Shown: positions 11,045 to 21,339 of the stretch, piece after piece
Layout of the letters: every line of letters begins with the position of its first letter
Numbering within the stretch: position 1 is the first letter of the stretch
Source: Chondrosia reniformis
Lineage: Eukaryota; Porifera; Demospongiae; Chondrillida; Chondrillidae
Direction of reading: 5' to 3'
Assembly: GCA_947172415.1 (NCBI GenBank)
Contig: OX359197.1
Span: forward strand, 2,604,001 to 2,668,000
DNA: 64,000 bases
The notes under the pieces: generated by a model
The model's database searches: none
The model's input: the letters and a program-made list of their open reading frames with translations, nothing else
Told to the model about the DNA's origin: nothing
Made by a program: the position numbers and the translations under genes

Positions 11045-11906
11045 AGAGGAGAACCTAATAAACTTCTTCAGCCACATCAACTCCATCAGAAGCACCATCC
11101 AATTCACAATAGAGAAAAAAGAGCGAGGACAGTTACCTTTCCTGGATGTTTTAGTCAGAAAAGATACCTTGAGCCAACGGTTTCATTTCAGTGTCTTCAG
11201 GAAACCGACGCACACTGATAGTTACGTGAATTACAAATCCAATCACCACCCTGCTACCAAGATTGCCACCATCCTTTGCCTAAGGAAAAGAGCAGAAGAC
11301 ATTTTCCATAGAGAAGATCTAAAGTAAGAACTCAACCACATTGAAGATGCCTTCATTGCCAATGGCTATCCCAGAGGACTTTTGAAGAGGACTTTACACA
11401 AAAGGAAAGGCAAAAGACAACCAGAGGAGGAAACGGATGAACAAGAGATGATACTGTGCCTACCTTACATCAAAGGCATCAGTGAAACTCTCCATAAGAC
11501 CTGCAGACCCCTCAAAGTCAGGATAGTACACAAGGCTCCCACCACTTTGTGTTCCCTACTGACCAGGGTTAAGCCACCAACCCCCAAGGACCAGGTGATT
11601 GGAGTCGTTTACCAGATGCCCTGTGAGTGTGGAGACAACTACATTGGGGAAATCTCAAAGACTTTCAATGAAAGGCTGAAGGAATACCAATGGGCTGTAA
11701 GAAGAATGGACAACAACAACAACTCAGTTGCTGTACATGTGAGAGACACTGGACACAATATCTCATAGGAAAATGCCAAAATAATACTGAAAGAAGATAA
11801 CAAGATGAGAAGAAAGATAAACAAGGCAATCAAGATTAAGACTATCCCCTGTTTCAATATGGACCAAGGAATCTTTTTGGATTCTATTTGGAATGACTTT
11901 ATTTAA
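11045..11906 (+). pseudogene. Penelope-like element: RT thumb + GIY-YIG nuclease
   Basis: One frame runs from EENLINFFSHINSIRSTIQF to a natural-looking stop after DSIWNDFI at 11906, with in-frame stops at about 11326 and 11766. LPFLDVLV and FRKPTHTDSYVNYKSNHH are the conserved block after the RT catalytic core of Penelope-like elements. The C-terminal GIY-YIG endonuclease is visible as GVVYQMPCECGDNYIGE, KTFNERLKE and the AVHVRDTGH motif. The RT fingers and palm are missing, so the copy is 5'-truncated at about 11045, just after the copia LTR. The 3' end carries a hammerhead-like motif (12028). Confidence 0.85.
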
Positions 11907-12019
11907 TTAACACTTTAATTCATTTTTATCCTCATTAAATATTCGGTGCACTTTTTATTACATCATTTTTCACACCTACCAACCAACTTCTATTTAAACA
12001 CCAACCTTTCCTCATTTTT

Positions 12020-12060
12020 TCATAGTGCTGATGAAGACCTACGAGTTGAAACGTTCTATT
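12020..12060 (+). ncRNA. hammerhead-ribozyme-like motif of the Penelope 3' end
   Basis: CTGATGA (12028-12034) is followed by a short stem-loop (GAC ... GTT can pair) and then GAAACG (12048-12053), the conserved hammerhead core order. Penelope-like elements are known to carry minimal hammerheads in their terminal repeats, and this one lies 120 bp after the element's stop codon. Helix III would be very short, as in the known minimal type. Related motifs occur at 16840-17045, 22923 and 46941. Confidence 0.6.
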
Positions 12061-12276
12061 CCAAAGATTTAATGTTGCTGTTGCTCAAAAAACTTCATAT
12101 ACCATGTATATACCTAGATGTACTTTATTGTGGGACCATTTGAGAATCTATAATATTCAAAGCCTATATACCATAAATATACTCAGTTGCCAGGGCAACT
12201 GCCTGTGGTTAAATTTCGTAACCGTGATATAACAGGATTTAAGAAGCTATATTTTGCATCGGCTTCTTAAATCCTG

Positions 12277-12445
12277 TTATATGCCTGTCGAAAAATGGCA
12301 AACTAAGACATTTCTTCTTTGGGGTGGACAATTCTCCCTACATTTAGGACAGTTGGAGTAGTCAGGGCAAGGGCATTCTATAAAGTTGTCAGCGTTTAAG
12401 CAAAACCAACCAGACGTTAGATGAGCCATCCTGAAGGTCCCGCTG
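12277..12445 (-). pseudogene. Cys-rich coding segment in the left arm
   Basis: Preceded on the minus strand by an acceptor-like TTATTTCAG (about 12446), the frame reads GTFRMAHLTSGWFCLNADN and then FIECPCPDYSNCPKCRENC, followed by PPQRRN. The CPCP-x4-CPKC-x3-C spacing suggests a small metal-binding or disulfide domain. The same frame is preserved in the right arm (15785-15935). I cannot assign a family. It may be the last exon of a gene captured by the foldback element. Confidence 0.45.
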
Positions 12446-12599
12446 AAATAATGATAAGAAGCCATGGAGTATATATCACACATACGACGGTGTTTCGGTG
12501 TAAATGGGTTTATATACGTACTCGCCCTCTTTACTCCTACGTATATAACCCATATATACCTTAACACGGTGGTATAACTTATACTTAAACTTATTCAAC

Positions 12600-12800
12600 C
12601 CGACCCAAAGATGCAACATCTTGATGAGTGCTGCCCAAAGACGCAACATCTTGACAACTGAGATAGTCAATTGCATGGGCAATATACCTGCTAAAACAAT
12701 CACACATTACAGTCACACAGTCACACACTGATACGCATGACATTACAATCAACCATCAACCTGCCCAAAGACGCCACATCTTGACAACTGAGATGTGCGA
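12600..12800. repeat. three copies of a ~32-bp unit
   Basis: The unit GCCCAAAGACGCAACATCTT(GACAACTGAGAT) starts near 12602, 12632 and 12761. The last two copies are almost identical. Confidence 0.7.
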
Positions 12801-13014
12801 TTTTTACTGAATAATAAAGTCATTTACCTTGTAGAACGTGGATGATAAAGGTTGTCCTGTGTCAGAGTACAGGTGCATATTCATACTTAAAAATAAGGTA
12901 CAATGTTTTCGGACTGGCGTATTGCATATGTATAGCACTGGTTCATAAGATTACATGCCAATTTTGGTCCAACTAGTTGTGGGGGAGACTATACTTACAA
13001 AGTTAATAATTATA

Positions 13015-13712
13015 GGCTAGGGCAGGCCCTTTAACACTACATTTGGAGGTTTAATCACCTGAGTATGCATACAATTAATCTTTTCCATTCCTTATCAGTG
13101 GTCAACTTACAAAGCTGAAAAGCAGATTTGTGTCACACCTACATCTATTTGATTTTATGGAACTAAAACCTTTTAACCTTTTAACGACTACATGTTAGTG
13201 TTACCGCAAGCCCCTTATGGACTGAAGGCCCCATTTGTGGCACAAGTGTAAAACTACCTCTTCTAACCTTTTTAAGTTAATATACAAAATTTTTGGATAT
13301 TGCTGAAAACTGGGCAAGAAAATAGGGCTTCCTCTTTACGACAATTTTGCGTTTTTCCTAAAAAACTTGTGTAATCAATATATTTGCCATATGTAATACT
13401 TTTCTTCATAAAACAGTTAAACTACAGTAGAAACCTGTAATATTTTACACATATACACTGTATAAGCGCTATCAATTAATGAATTTCGGAAAGATTGTAC
13501 GATTATTTAACTTTGCATTCGATAACGTCTATTCAATTTTGAGCCACAAATGTGGCTTTCACTCGATAAAGGGTTAAGTCCGTAATGGGTTTGCTAAAGT
13601 TCCCCAGTGGAAAAAGCTGTAATGAATGTAATAAATACAGGTCTTCTTTATCTGTGAATTGAAGGCTGTAAAACATCTTGCCAAATGTAGTGTTACAGGG
13701 CCTGCTCTAGCC
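13015..13712. mobile_element. MITE with 32-bp TIRs, interrupted
   Basis: GGCTAGGGCAGGCCCTTTAA and onward at 13015-13046 is the inverted copy of 13681-13712 (3 mismatches in 32). The interior is split by a TTAA-flanked insertion at 13177-13573. A relative of the uninterrupted interior lies at 41587-41710. Superfamily uncertain; the CAGG core inside the TIR resembles hAT ends, but no 8-bp target duplication is seen. Confidence 0.75.
13177..13573. mobile_element. piggyBac-type MITE nested in another MITE
   Basis: The 397-bp insert is flanked by TTAA on both sides (13173-13176 and 13574-13577). Its ends are CCTTTTAACGAC and, inverted, CCCTTTATCGAG. A CCACAAATGTGG palindrome lies near the right end, with a related CATTTGTGGCACAAGTG near the left. 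The uninterrupted relative at 41587-41710 has a single TTAA (41664-41667) at the corresponding point, so the insertion is directly visible. No ORF. Confidence 0.8.
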
Positions 13713-14867
13713 TGTCTTGTTCTTATCCTTGTTAAGCAGTCAATAAACACTTTAGTGGTTTCATTTTACGGCCATGATGCACATCTTAAGCCAGTGGCTC
13801 CCTCTAGTTAGTAGTTGGATATTTAAAGACCCAGAGACTAAGTGTATATTAGGTGTTATATCATGAAGTGCCACCAACTCTTTGTAAATACATACTTTGA
13901 GAAGATGTGCAATGCACATACATATATAAATGGATTTCATAGGAAATATTTTAATCTCATGATACTAACCGCCAATTCTTGGTAAAAACAACTAAGCCAA
14001 ATGCAATCAGATTCATTGGTAGAAACCAAGGTGATTAGGTGATAAAGAGTGTTGCAATTGACTTTTTTATAGGTCTCCATGCATGTATTATACATTAAGC
14101 ACATATAGAAGATATAAACAAATATTGAAGATAATTAAACCTGGTAATGATAATAAAGGAAGTAGTTAAATTAAGAGGGGCGCAGTTACAAGTGCAATAA
14201 GAGGATACGGTTCAGTAATTACCAATATTAGTTACATTACTGCTCATTTTCAATAGCAGTGTCCTAATTCTCTTCTATGAAGCACCATTGTTTCAATAGT
14301 ATAATTAAGACCATGTAACTTTGTGGGTCTCTACTTGGAGTTAAGCAATAGCAATCCATAATCTCTAATGGCTGAAGGACATGTACTCAAAAGATGTGCC
14401 ACATTTCTGGTGATCCTAGTGCAATAAACCTGATATCAGACAGGAGTTCATTATCGATCTCTGCAAGGACAACTTCATGTAGGAGCGGTGACAGAGCTAG
14501 TCTGGTTGCCAAGGAACATTGTAGAAGATTTTGGTAGGATCGAGGCTCCGTTTCAGGTCAATAACAGCTACGGTCTTGAACTTTTCTCTATTTCTTTTAG
14601 TCATCTTAAGCAAGGCCACATCAGAATTATGCATGTAGCTTCCTTCATCATTTGATAAAGTATTGATAACTGGTTCAACCATGGAAATGTATTCGGCAAA
14701 GCTGTTTTTAAAATGAAGTATAAAATCCGTCAACAACGAATGAATGACTACTTGATATCTTTGTTTATCTTTGGCAACATCATCATATGCAGGAAGTAGG
14801 CCTTGAGATGCCTTAGGCTACAAATATAATGCATATTTATCACAGTTCCTTTAGGCAGGCTTTGTGG

Positions 14868-15650
14868 ATGGACCAATTTTGGGAATGGGGCTATAGCCAC
14901 TTGTCTGAAAAGTTGTTTCATAACTGTAATATGAAGGTATAGAAGGGATTGTGTAAGAGTAAAGTAGACGTGCAATGATATTTATGATGCATCATTTGAC
15001 GAATAGTAGGAAGTGGTGGGTTATTGAAATCATGTCGTAGCGACTGCGTGAGAAGTACTGAAGACTCTGGACTCGATACATGGTACACTAAGGGCGGGGA
15101 TTATTTGCCCTCAATTAAATTGTTTAGTAGCTGAGTTAGTATGGCTATGTCTAAATATGGAAGGTGATGCCCTCTAATTGACTATGAAAGGTCTTGATTG
15201 AGGACATCGGCCGAGAGTCGCGAGACCCTGGTTGAAACAGTGAGATGATAGTGGAATCATAATATGTGTGTCGAGGCGTTGTTTACGCAATGATTTTAGC
15301 AAGGTAATGGGAGGGCTAGTCTATAGTAGAGTGATGTGAATGTCTATAGCCTGAGGGATGGATTGCAGGGCGTGTAAGTTTGTGGTTTTGTAGATAGGTA
15401 GAAAAGATGTGATTGGGTAAAGGAAGGTTTACCTAGCTAGACGTATGGAGAATGGAGCGGTATAAGAGAAGAGGGGAGGTAAAGAGCGATGCAGGTGAAT
15501 GTAATTGTGCAACTGGTACGTAGATTAAAAATTGTGATTGCAATAAATGTGGAGGGTAGAAGAACGAGGGATTCAATGGAGGCTTTGGATGGTGAATTTC
15601 TAAATAGGCTTATGAACATCCAGGCGAGTACTGTACTTGTTTGTTTGACA
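14868..15650 (+). repeat. dispersed gene-like repeat, copy Y
   Basis: Matches 20741-21330 in the same orientation and 63240-64000 in inverted orientation. It begins with a GGGGCTATAGCCAC block and TAACTGTAATATGAAGGTAT, and later has GCTAGACGTATGGAGAATGGAGCGGTA. It ends in a reading frame NVEGRRTRDSMEALDGEFL, then NRLMNIQ, followed by GCGAGT, which would be a GC-type splice donor. The same frame ends at GTGAGT in the copy at 20741. This suggests a captured or duplicated promoter plus first exon. Protein unknown. Confidence 0.55.
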
Positions 15651-15784
15651 GACTAGATTTTTCAAGAAACTTAACCTTGTTTATAGATTACTAACATGGA
15701 ATGGTATATATATGTATTAGTTATACCTCAGCGTCATGGTATGAGTGATTTATACTCAGAAGCTTCTTATCGTTATTTTGGCAG

Positions 15785-15935
15785 GACTTTCAGGATGGCT
15801 CATCTAGTGTCTGGTTAGTTTTGCTTAAACGCTGACAACTTCATAGGATGCTCTTGCCCTGACTACTCCAACTGTCCTAAATGTAAGGAGAATTGTCCAC
15901 TCCCAAGAAGAAACATCCATATTTGGGCAGGCATA
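15785..15935 (+). pseudogene. Cys-rich coding segment in the right arm
   Basis: Counterpart of 12277-12445, also preceded by an acceptor-like TTTTGGCAG. It reads RTFRMAHLVSG, a stop where the left copy has Trp, then FCLNADNFIGCSCPDYSNC and PKCKENC. The Cys spacing is kept apart from one Pro-to-Ser change between two cysteines. Frame conservation in both arms despite drift elsewhere hints at past selection. Confidence 0.4.
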
Positions 15936-16839
15936 TAACAGGATTTAAGAAGCCGATGCAAGTATATAGCTTCTTAAATCCTGTTATATTCCAGTTACGA
16001 AATATTGCTAGTGGAACATGTAAACAATTTTCCATAAAACTCGCTAACTAACACTCTTTTTAATTTATTCCATTTTACTTTAAAAACCTCGTATCGTTAA
16101 ACAAATTATATAGAATTGAGGTGCTATTCTTTCTTAATATTTTGGCTACAACAGCGTCACGATTGCAGGCTTAAAGGAGAAGGTAAGCGGCCGTAAGTGA
16201 TAGGTGCCAAATTAGCAAACGTTTTACCAGACAGTGGAAAAAATGAAAATAGAATAAATGGTGACACCAATCTATGAAGGATAATGATATCTAATGATTG
16301 TATGTATACTTTTAAATTCCCTTTAGTTTTTGAATTATAATCGAAAAAGTATTTTCTTACCTTAATTGGGCACCTCTAGTACTTCATATCTCAGTTAAAC
16401 AAGGGAATATTCCAGGAGTTTACATTCAACTTTTAGGCTGTTACTTACTGAAAAGATTGATGTGAAAAAATGGTTTGATATACAATCCTCCACTGTCTGG
16501 TAATCGGTTCATTTTCCATTTGTCTCTTCTCCTTCGAATAACGGTATTGTCACATGACATTCAACCTAAAGCTGGTAGTATTGCCAAGCCATCATACAAT
16601 AACGTCTTATGACATTGCACATGCACCCAATTATTTGGTAACACGTTATACAAACATTAGACTTTCGAAGTTGATATTTCACGTAAGGCTTCTCGATAGC
16701 GAGTTTCCTTGTTTGAAGTTTTTTTTGTCGTAAGAGTTAAGTGGAACCAGTAAGCATATTGCATGTCTACTGATATCTATGTAATTATCAATGGCAAAAA
16801 CATATGAGCATACAATCAAAAGATAAATAGAAATGGAAA

Positions 16840-17045
16840 TTTCAGCCACGTAGGCCTTAATTGCTCAGCTATAATTTATTTACTACATTAACAATAGAAG
16901 GCCTACGAGGCGGAAACATTTAATTTATCTTTTGATCATACTGCTTTAGAACGTTTCGGTCACATAGGCCTTAATTCCTCAGTTATTATTAATGTAGTAT
17001 AATCAAAAGAAAAATAGAATGTTACGGTCACGTAGGCCTTTATTG
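16840..17045. ncRNA. cluster of hammerhead-like Penelope terminal fragments
   Basis: Four copies of a block containing AAGGCCTACGTGACCGAAAC or its complement (near 16848, 16897, 16952 and 17021), in mixed orientations. Each is linked to a CTGAGGAATT-like word and to TTTTGATCATAC spacers. Order and content resemble the tandem/inverted terminal repeats of Penelope-like elements with degenerate hammerhead cores. None has a fully canonical CTGATGA. Confidence 0.45.
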
Positions 17046-17049
17046 GCCT

Positions 17050-19350
17050 TCCTCCGCTACACTATATGAATTGTCTTTAAGTTTATACAATTTGACCTTA
17101 ATAACGACTAGTGATGACTCGTGACGTTACAGTACTGGTGCTCCGCTTTACGCGCAGATCACATGCTAAAGACACTTCCGCCTGGAATGGAACACTTCTG
17201 TAGGCGCTAATTTGACGATTTACAAAAATCACATGCAGTTGCTCCGGCAACGGAGTATATAGAAAAAAATATACTATATTTTGATGATAAGAACAGTAAT
17301 GTTTACATTTCTATCGCTAAATTTGATTACCTTAATATATACTTCTACTCTGTTATACGGAAGGTTTGGGACTATAGTGTTAATTGCTGTTGTGCAATAC
17401 GAAATTGGTGGTATATAAGTTTGTGAGAGATTTAGTGAAGTTTTTATTTTGAGTCCATTGTTATTAGATCGGTTTGTTGCTTATTTTTTAGTCAACTTCT
17501 CGTAGCTGAAGATATTTGGTAGAGTGGATTATATTTTTAAGGTTTAATACTACTTTGATTGCAAGCAAAGGAGACATTAGTTAAAAGGAATAGTTTTATG
17601 TTATAAGGGTTTGGATAAGCAGGGGTAGTTTTTGATGATAGGTGATTTAGGTGATATTTACGTGTTAGAAAGAATGTCTGTATAAATACATATGTGAGAT
17701 TGTACATATAATAAAGCTGTTTCTTGTAGTGTATAACAAATCAATAAAGTGGATTTATTGTATTCTGTGTTAGAAAGGTTTATGTTCTTAGGGTTCATGC
17801 ATTGAAATTATGACTGGTTGATTGCAGGTAGAATGATGTATGTAAGAATATTAGGATTGTAATGTATGTATGTGCAACATTTGGAGTAGTGTTGGTTTCA
17901 GCATTGATTTTGTGGAGATATCAGGTATGAATGGTGTACTTGAGGAACTAGAATGTTAGCGTAGATTGATTAAGTTTGGATTTGATTTGGACAAATGGTG
18001 GTGTTAAAGTTCAGATCATTCAAAATAAAGCAATCTATTGTGATTTGGAGGGTATATATATTTGTTAAATTGGATGGTGGTATTTAAGGTTGTCGGTCGG
18101 ACTAGTTGTATTGCAATTAAGTATAGGTTGTTTACCATATTAGTGTAAAGTATAGATGCTATAAGAAGTTTTAATTGTAGCATACATAGAATTGAAATTA
18201 TTCTGTGATCAGTCTGAATGTTAAATTAATACTGTATATCAGAAATTGAATGTGCATTTCAAAAGAATGCGAATTGTGAGTTTTGACTGTATGCGCAATC
18301 TTTTGACACGTATTGATTTGACATCTCAAAATTTTGTATACACGTCCCGTACACCTAAGCTTTATTTCCCATTCCTTTAACCACAATGTTTACTTAAACC
18401 CGTAATTCGCAATCTTTTACTCTCGCATTCATATCCCTATATACGGTAGAAATTATGTACTGTTATGGTGAACTCTATTGTAGTTTGCATGTAATTCTAA
18501 AGTCCTAAATTGGATTGATTGTGTGGACCATATGGTGGAGTTGGCTCCAAGTCCTAGATATGTAGGTTAAGGTAAATATGGTAAGTGAAGTGATGTCAAT
18601 GCTAGTATATAATAAATTTGTGTGGTAAAATTTAGAGATTCAATGGTGATGATGTTGCAAGCCTACAAAAGTAACAATGTTCTAAAGTGGGATGTGTGTG
18701 GTTGGTTATGTAATTCTAGAAAGAATGACTATTGGGTGGTTTGAGAAATGTTTGTTTTAATATTGAAGGAAGCAATTGAGATGTTAACCCAATTCCAAGG
18801 GCAATCTTCAAGAGATGGCTTGTTTTGCCCAATACCAGGGCTTGTCAGCTAGGATGGGGTGACTGTTGGTAATGTTGTAAGAGCGGTATAAAAATAGTTT
18901 CTAAATAAGAGTGATGTTAAGTTTAAAAATAAGGTGCGATTGTTATAGATTGTGTCTTTGATGAAACATTTAACAGTTTGCAGGATATAGGATGATGCTA
19001 GTTAGAGGAAATTTGTAGTTTCTTGTGTATCCCTAAAATGATATGGAACGAGCCCCACACTAAGCACTTGAACGGCGATTTTGTCTATATGTATATGTAT
19101 GTATATTTATATATATGCGCCGTACGTCTCACCGTATGTTTCCATTTACCAAAACCAAAATGGCCACCGCTCGTGAACAGATTGAATATTCGCCGCGGAA
19201 AGCTTCAAACGGTTGGTTAAGTGCACAAGATAGAGTACTTGCCAACCTTACCATACCCAACATCTTCTGGAGCATAATAGTGAAGATTAGCACCTATTCC
19301 CGCTTCCGCTTTAATGCTCCCTCTCACCCCATCTTGACATCCACAGGATC
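17050..19350. other. gene-poor, G+T-rich plus strand
   Basis: No gene found. The plus strand is strikingly rich in G and T from about 17400 to 19020 (TTGTGGAGAT, GGTTGGTTATG and similar), giving a long strand-compositional skew. Short ORFs here are unconvincing. Confidence 0.4.
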
Positions 19351-19359
19351 CTGCTGAGC

Positions 19360-19680
19360 TTGCTCCCCCTACCTATCTGCATCTCGCACTCCTCTTCTCT
19401 TTTCATGGGCCTTATCACTCCTTTCCTTCAGTACCTTCTACACCATGCATGGACCTTTCCCTATTCTCCACCCTCTATATACATGCATCCCCACTCCACC
19501 CCATGCATATCTTCTGGTAACACTCATCTCGCATCCTTTCCAGCTCCTTCACACACATGCACATACCAATCATGTCTTGTAGCCTATCCAGCTCCTTCAC
19601 GGCTCGATCCTGGGCTACCTCACGCTTCTGCTACCTACCACCTTTCATTTACTTGCTCAGGCTCGCCCCCATGATGTAAT
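19360..19680. repeat. pyrimidine-rich low-complexity stretch
   Basis: C+T-rich on the plus strand with repeated words CCAGCTCCTTCAC (twice, about 70 bp apart). The open frame of 104 codons is a by-product of composition. Confidence 0.4.
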
Positions 19681-20038
19681 GCATCTGCCTAAGTTGAATA
19701 GAAATGGATGAGTAAAGAAAATTACACTAAAAAGGTGTTGAAAATGAAGTGCTGTGATAGTCTCAAGGTTTGACAGGATACTCCATGCACAACAGTCTAG
19801 GTAGTTGCCATAAATTAGTAATGATAGATTGGGGAGCTCTAATTACTTGGTTACTAGCTGGAGTACATATGTACAATGTGGAAGTTGTGTGTGGCATAAG
19901 TTACAACTGTTTGGGGGAGACAATCAATTCAATAGAATGGTTTTACAAATATAATACCTACATAAATGAGGCAAACTTGTAATAAAATGGAGTGGGGTTG
20001 GTAGATTGGATGGTTGGATTAGGTGTTTTTGGCTCATT

Positions 20039-20165
20039 CAGTTGGGGTGGAGTAATTGGAGTAGGCTAGTTCAGCTGAGTCGGAGTAATTGGAATAGGCT
20101 AGTTCTGTTGGGCGGAGTAACTGGAATGGGCTGTTTCAGTTGGGATGGGTAATAGGAGTGGTTTT
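20039..20165. repeat. 33-bp minisatellite, 3.5 copies
   Basis: Units built on GGAGTAATTGGAATAGGCTA followed by GTTCAGTTGGG, drifting toward the 3' end. Confidence 0.75.
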
Positions 20166-20740
20166 GACAGCTAGGGGTGTGTGGGGTACCTGATGTGAGA
20201 GTGGATTAGGTAGAGTGATCTATTTATAAAGTAGCAGCTTATACAAAATACGGGCTATCTTTAGATATAAAAGTTTGAGAAATGTGACTATAATTTCAGT
20301 AGAGTTAGCCAGTGTTGGCTTAGGTGAAGTATATGTTAATGTGTATATGATGGTAAAAGTGATTTCTGGTAATTGGGTAATGTCTATTGTAGTCTGGAAA
20401 GTAACACAACACATATCTAGATGTAAAGCAAGGACTAGTCTAAGGTCATATTAGCCCTTTTTAGATTTTGTGTTAGACCCTACTTTCTTGCCTTTGTGCA
20501 AGTATTACTGGTGGGCAGGAAGTAGGGAATAGCAAGCCAGAGTACATTACACCATGCTTACAATTGGTCCAGTATTAAATACTTGCTCGGCTGGTTATCA
20601 AACCACATGTCAGTACTCGGCAGAAATTAGAATATTTCACACTAATATACAAACCATGATCATGCGGCATTACCAAAACATGGCAACAGGAATAGCAACA
20701 AAGGGAAATAATTGCTATGAAAAATGGCCAAGGTAGTTAT

Positions 20741-21330
20741 TTTTAAAAGGTACATTATGGGATTTGGGTAGTGGGGCGATAGCCACTGTCCGAGATTTTG
20801 TTGCGTAACTGTAATGGAAAGGTATACGAGGGATTGTGTAATGATAGAGAAGACGTGCGATGATATTTAGGGTTGCATCATCTGACCAACAGTAGGGTGA
20901 ATCGGAGGACGTAGTTTTTGGCCGGGATAGTAGTCGAAGAATGTACCGACTGAGGCGGTGATTGTGCAATGAAGGAGTCTGATTACATCAGATTAATAGA
21001 CCCACCTTATTTTCTGAAGATAGCTGGTAGAAAGTAGGGTCTGAATGGATTTCGACGATTTCTACGGTTGAGTAAGTTTCTAGGGATCTGGCTTGGCAGA
21101 GAAGGTGTGGTTGCATTAGGAAAAGTACACTTGGCCAGACGTGTTGAGAGCGGAGCGGTACAAAGGAAAGGAGACACAAGAGCGACCTGGCTGATTCTCA
21201 ACTGTTAGCTAGACGAAATAATGCGCCTGTGATGGATGAGGAGGGTAGAAGAATCAGCGATTGTTTGGAGTCTTTGGATGACAGATTTCTAGATGGGCTG
21301 ATAACTGTCCAGGTGAGTGTTATTCTCTGT
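20741..21330 (+). repeat. dispersed gene-like repeat, copy X, with exon-like frame
   Basis: Same family as 14868-15650 and 63240-64000: GGGGCGATAGCCACTG, then GTTGCGTAACTGTAATGGAA, and later CCAGACGTGTTGAGAGCGGAGC. The frame MDEEGRRISDCLESLDDRFL, then DGLITVQ (21232-21312), ends at a consensus donor CAG-GTGAGT. An ATG at 21229 or 21232 is a possible start. The encoded segment is helical-looking and unknown to me. No downstream exon was found. Confidence 0.5.
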
Positions 21331-21339
21331 GAGACTAGC

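Larger units (their letters stand above)
12213..16005. mobile_element. 3.8 kb foldback element with long inverted arms
   Basis: The left arm (about 12213-12460) and right arm (about 15760-16005) are inverted copies. Each outer end carries a near-perfect 60-bp palindrome beginning TATAACAGGATTTAAGAAGC, and each arm contains the same Cys-rich reading frame. The interior includes a nested MITE (13015-13712), a copy of a dispersed gene-like repeat (14868-15650) and a minus-strand 79-codon ORF (14497-14736) that I do not recognise. No transposase is visible. Target duplications were not identified. Confidence 0.65.

Noticed and set aside
14497-14736. 79-codon minus-strand ORF inside the foldback element
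   Set aside because: Possibly coding by composition, but no motif, homologue or splice context could be recognised.
19360-19674. 104-codon Pro/Ser-rich ORF
   Set aside because: Produced by a pyrimidine-rich stretch; no domain or splice support.
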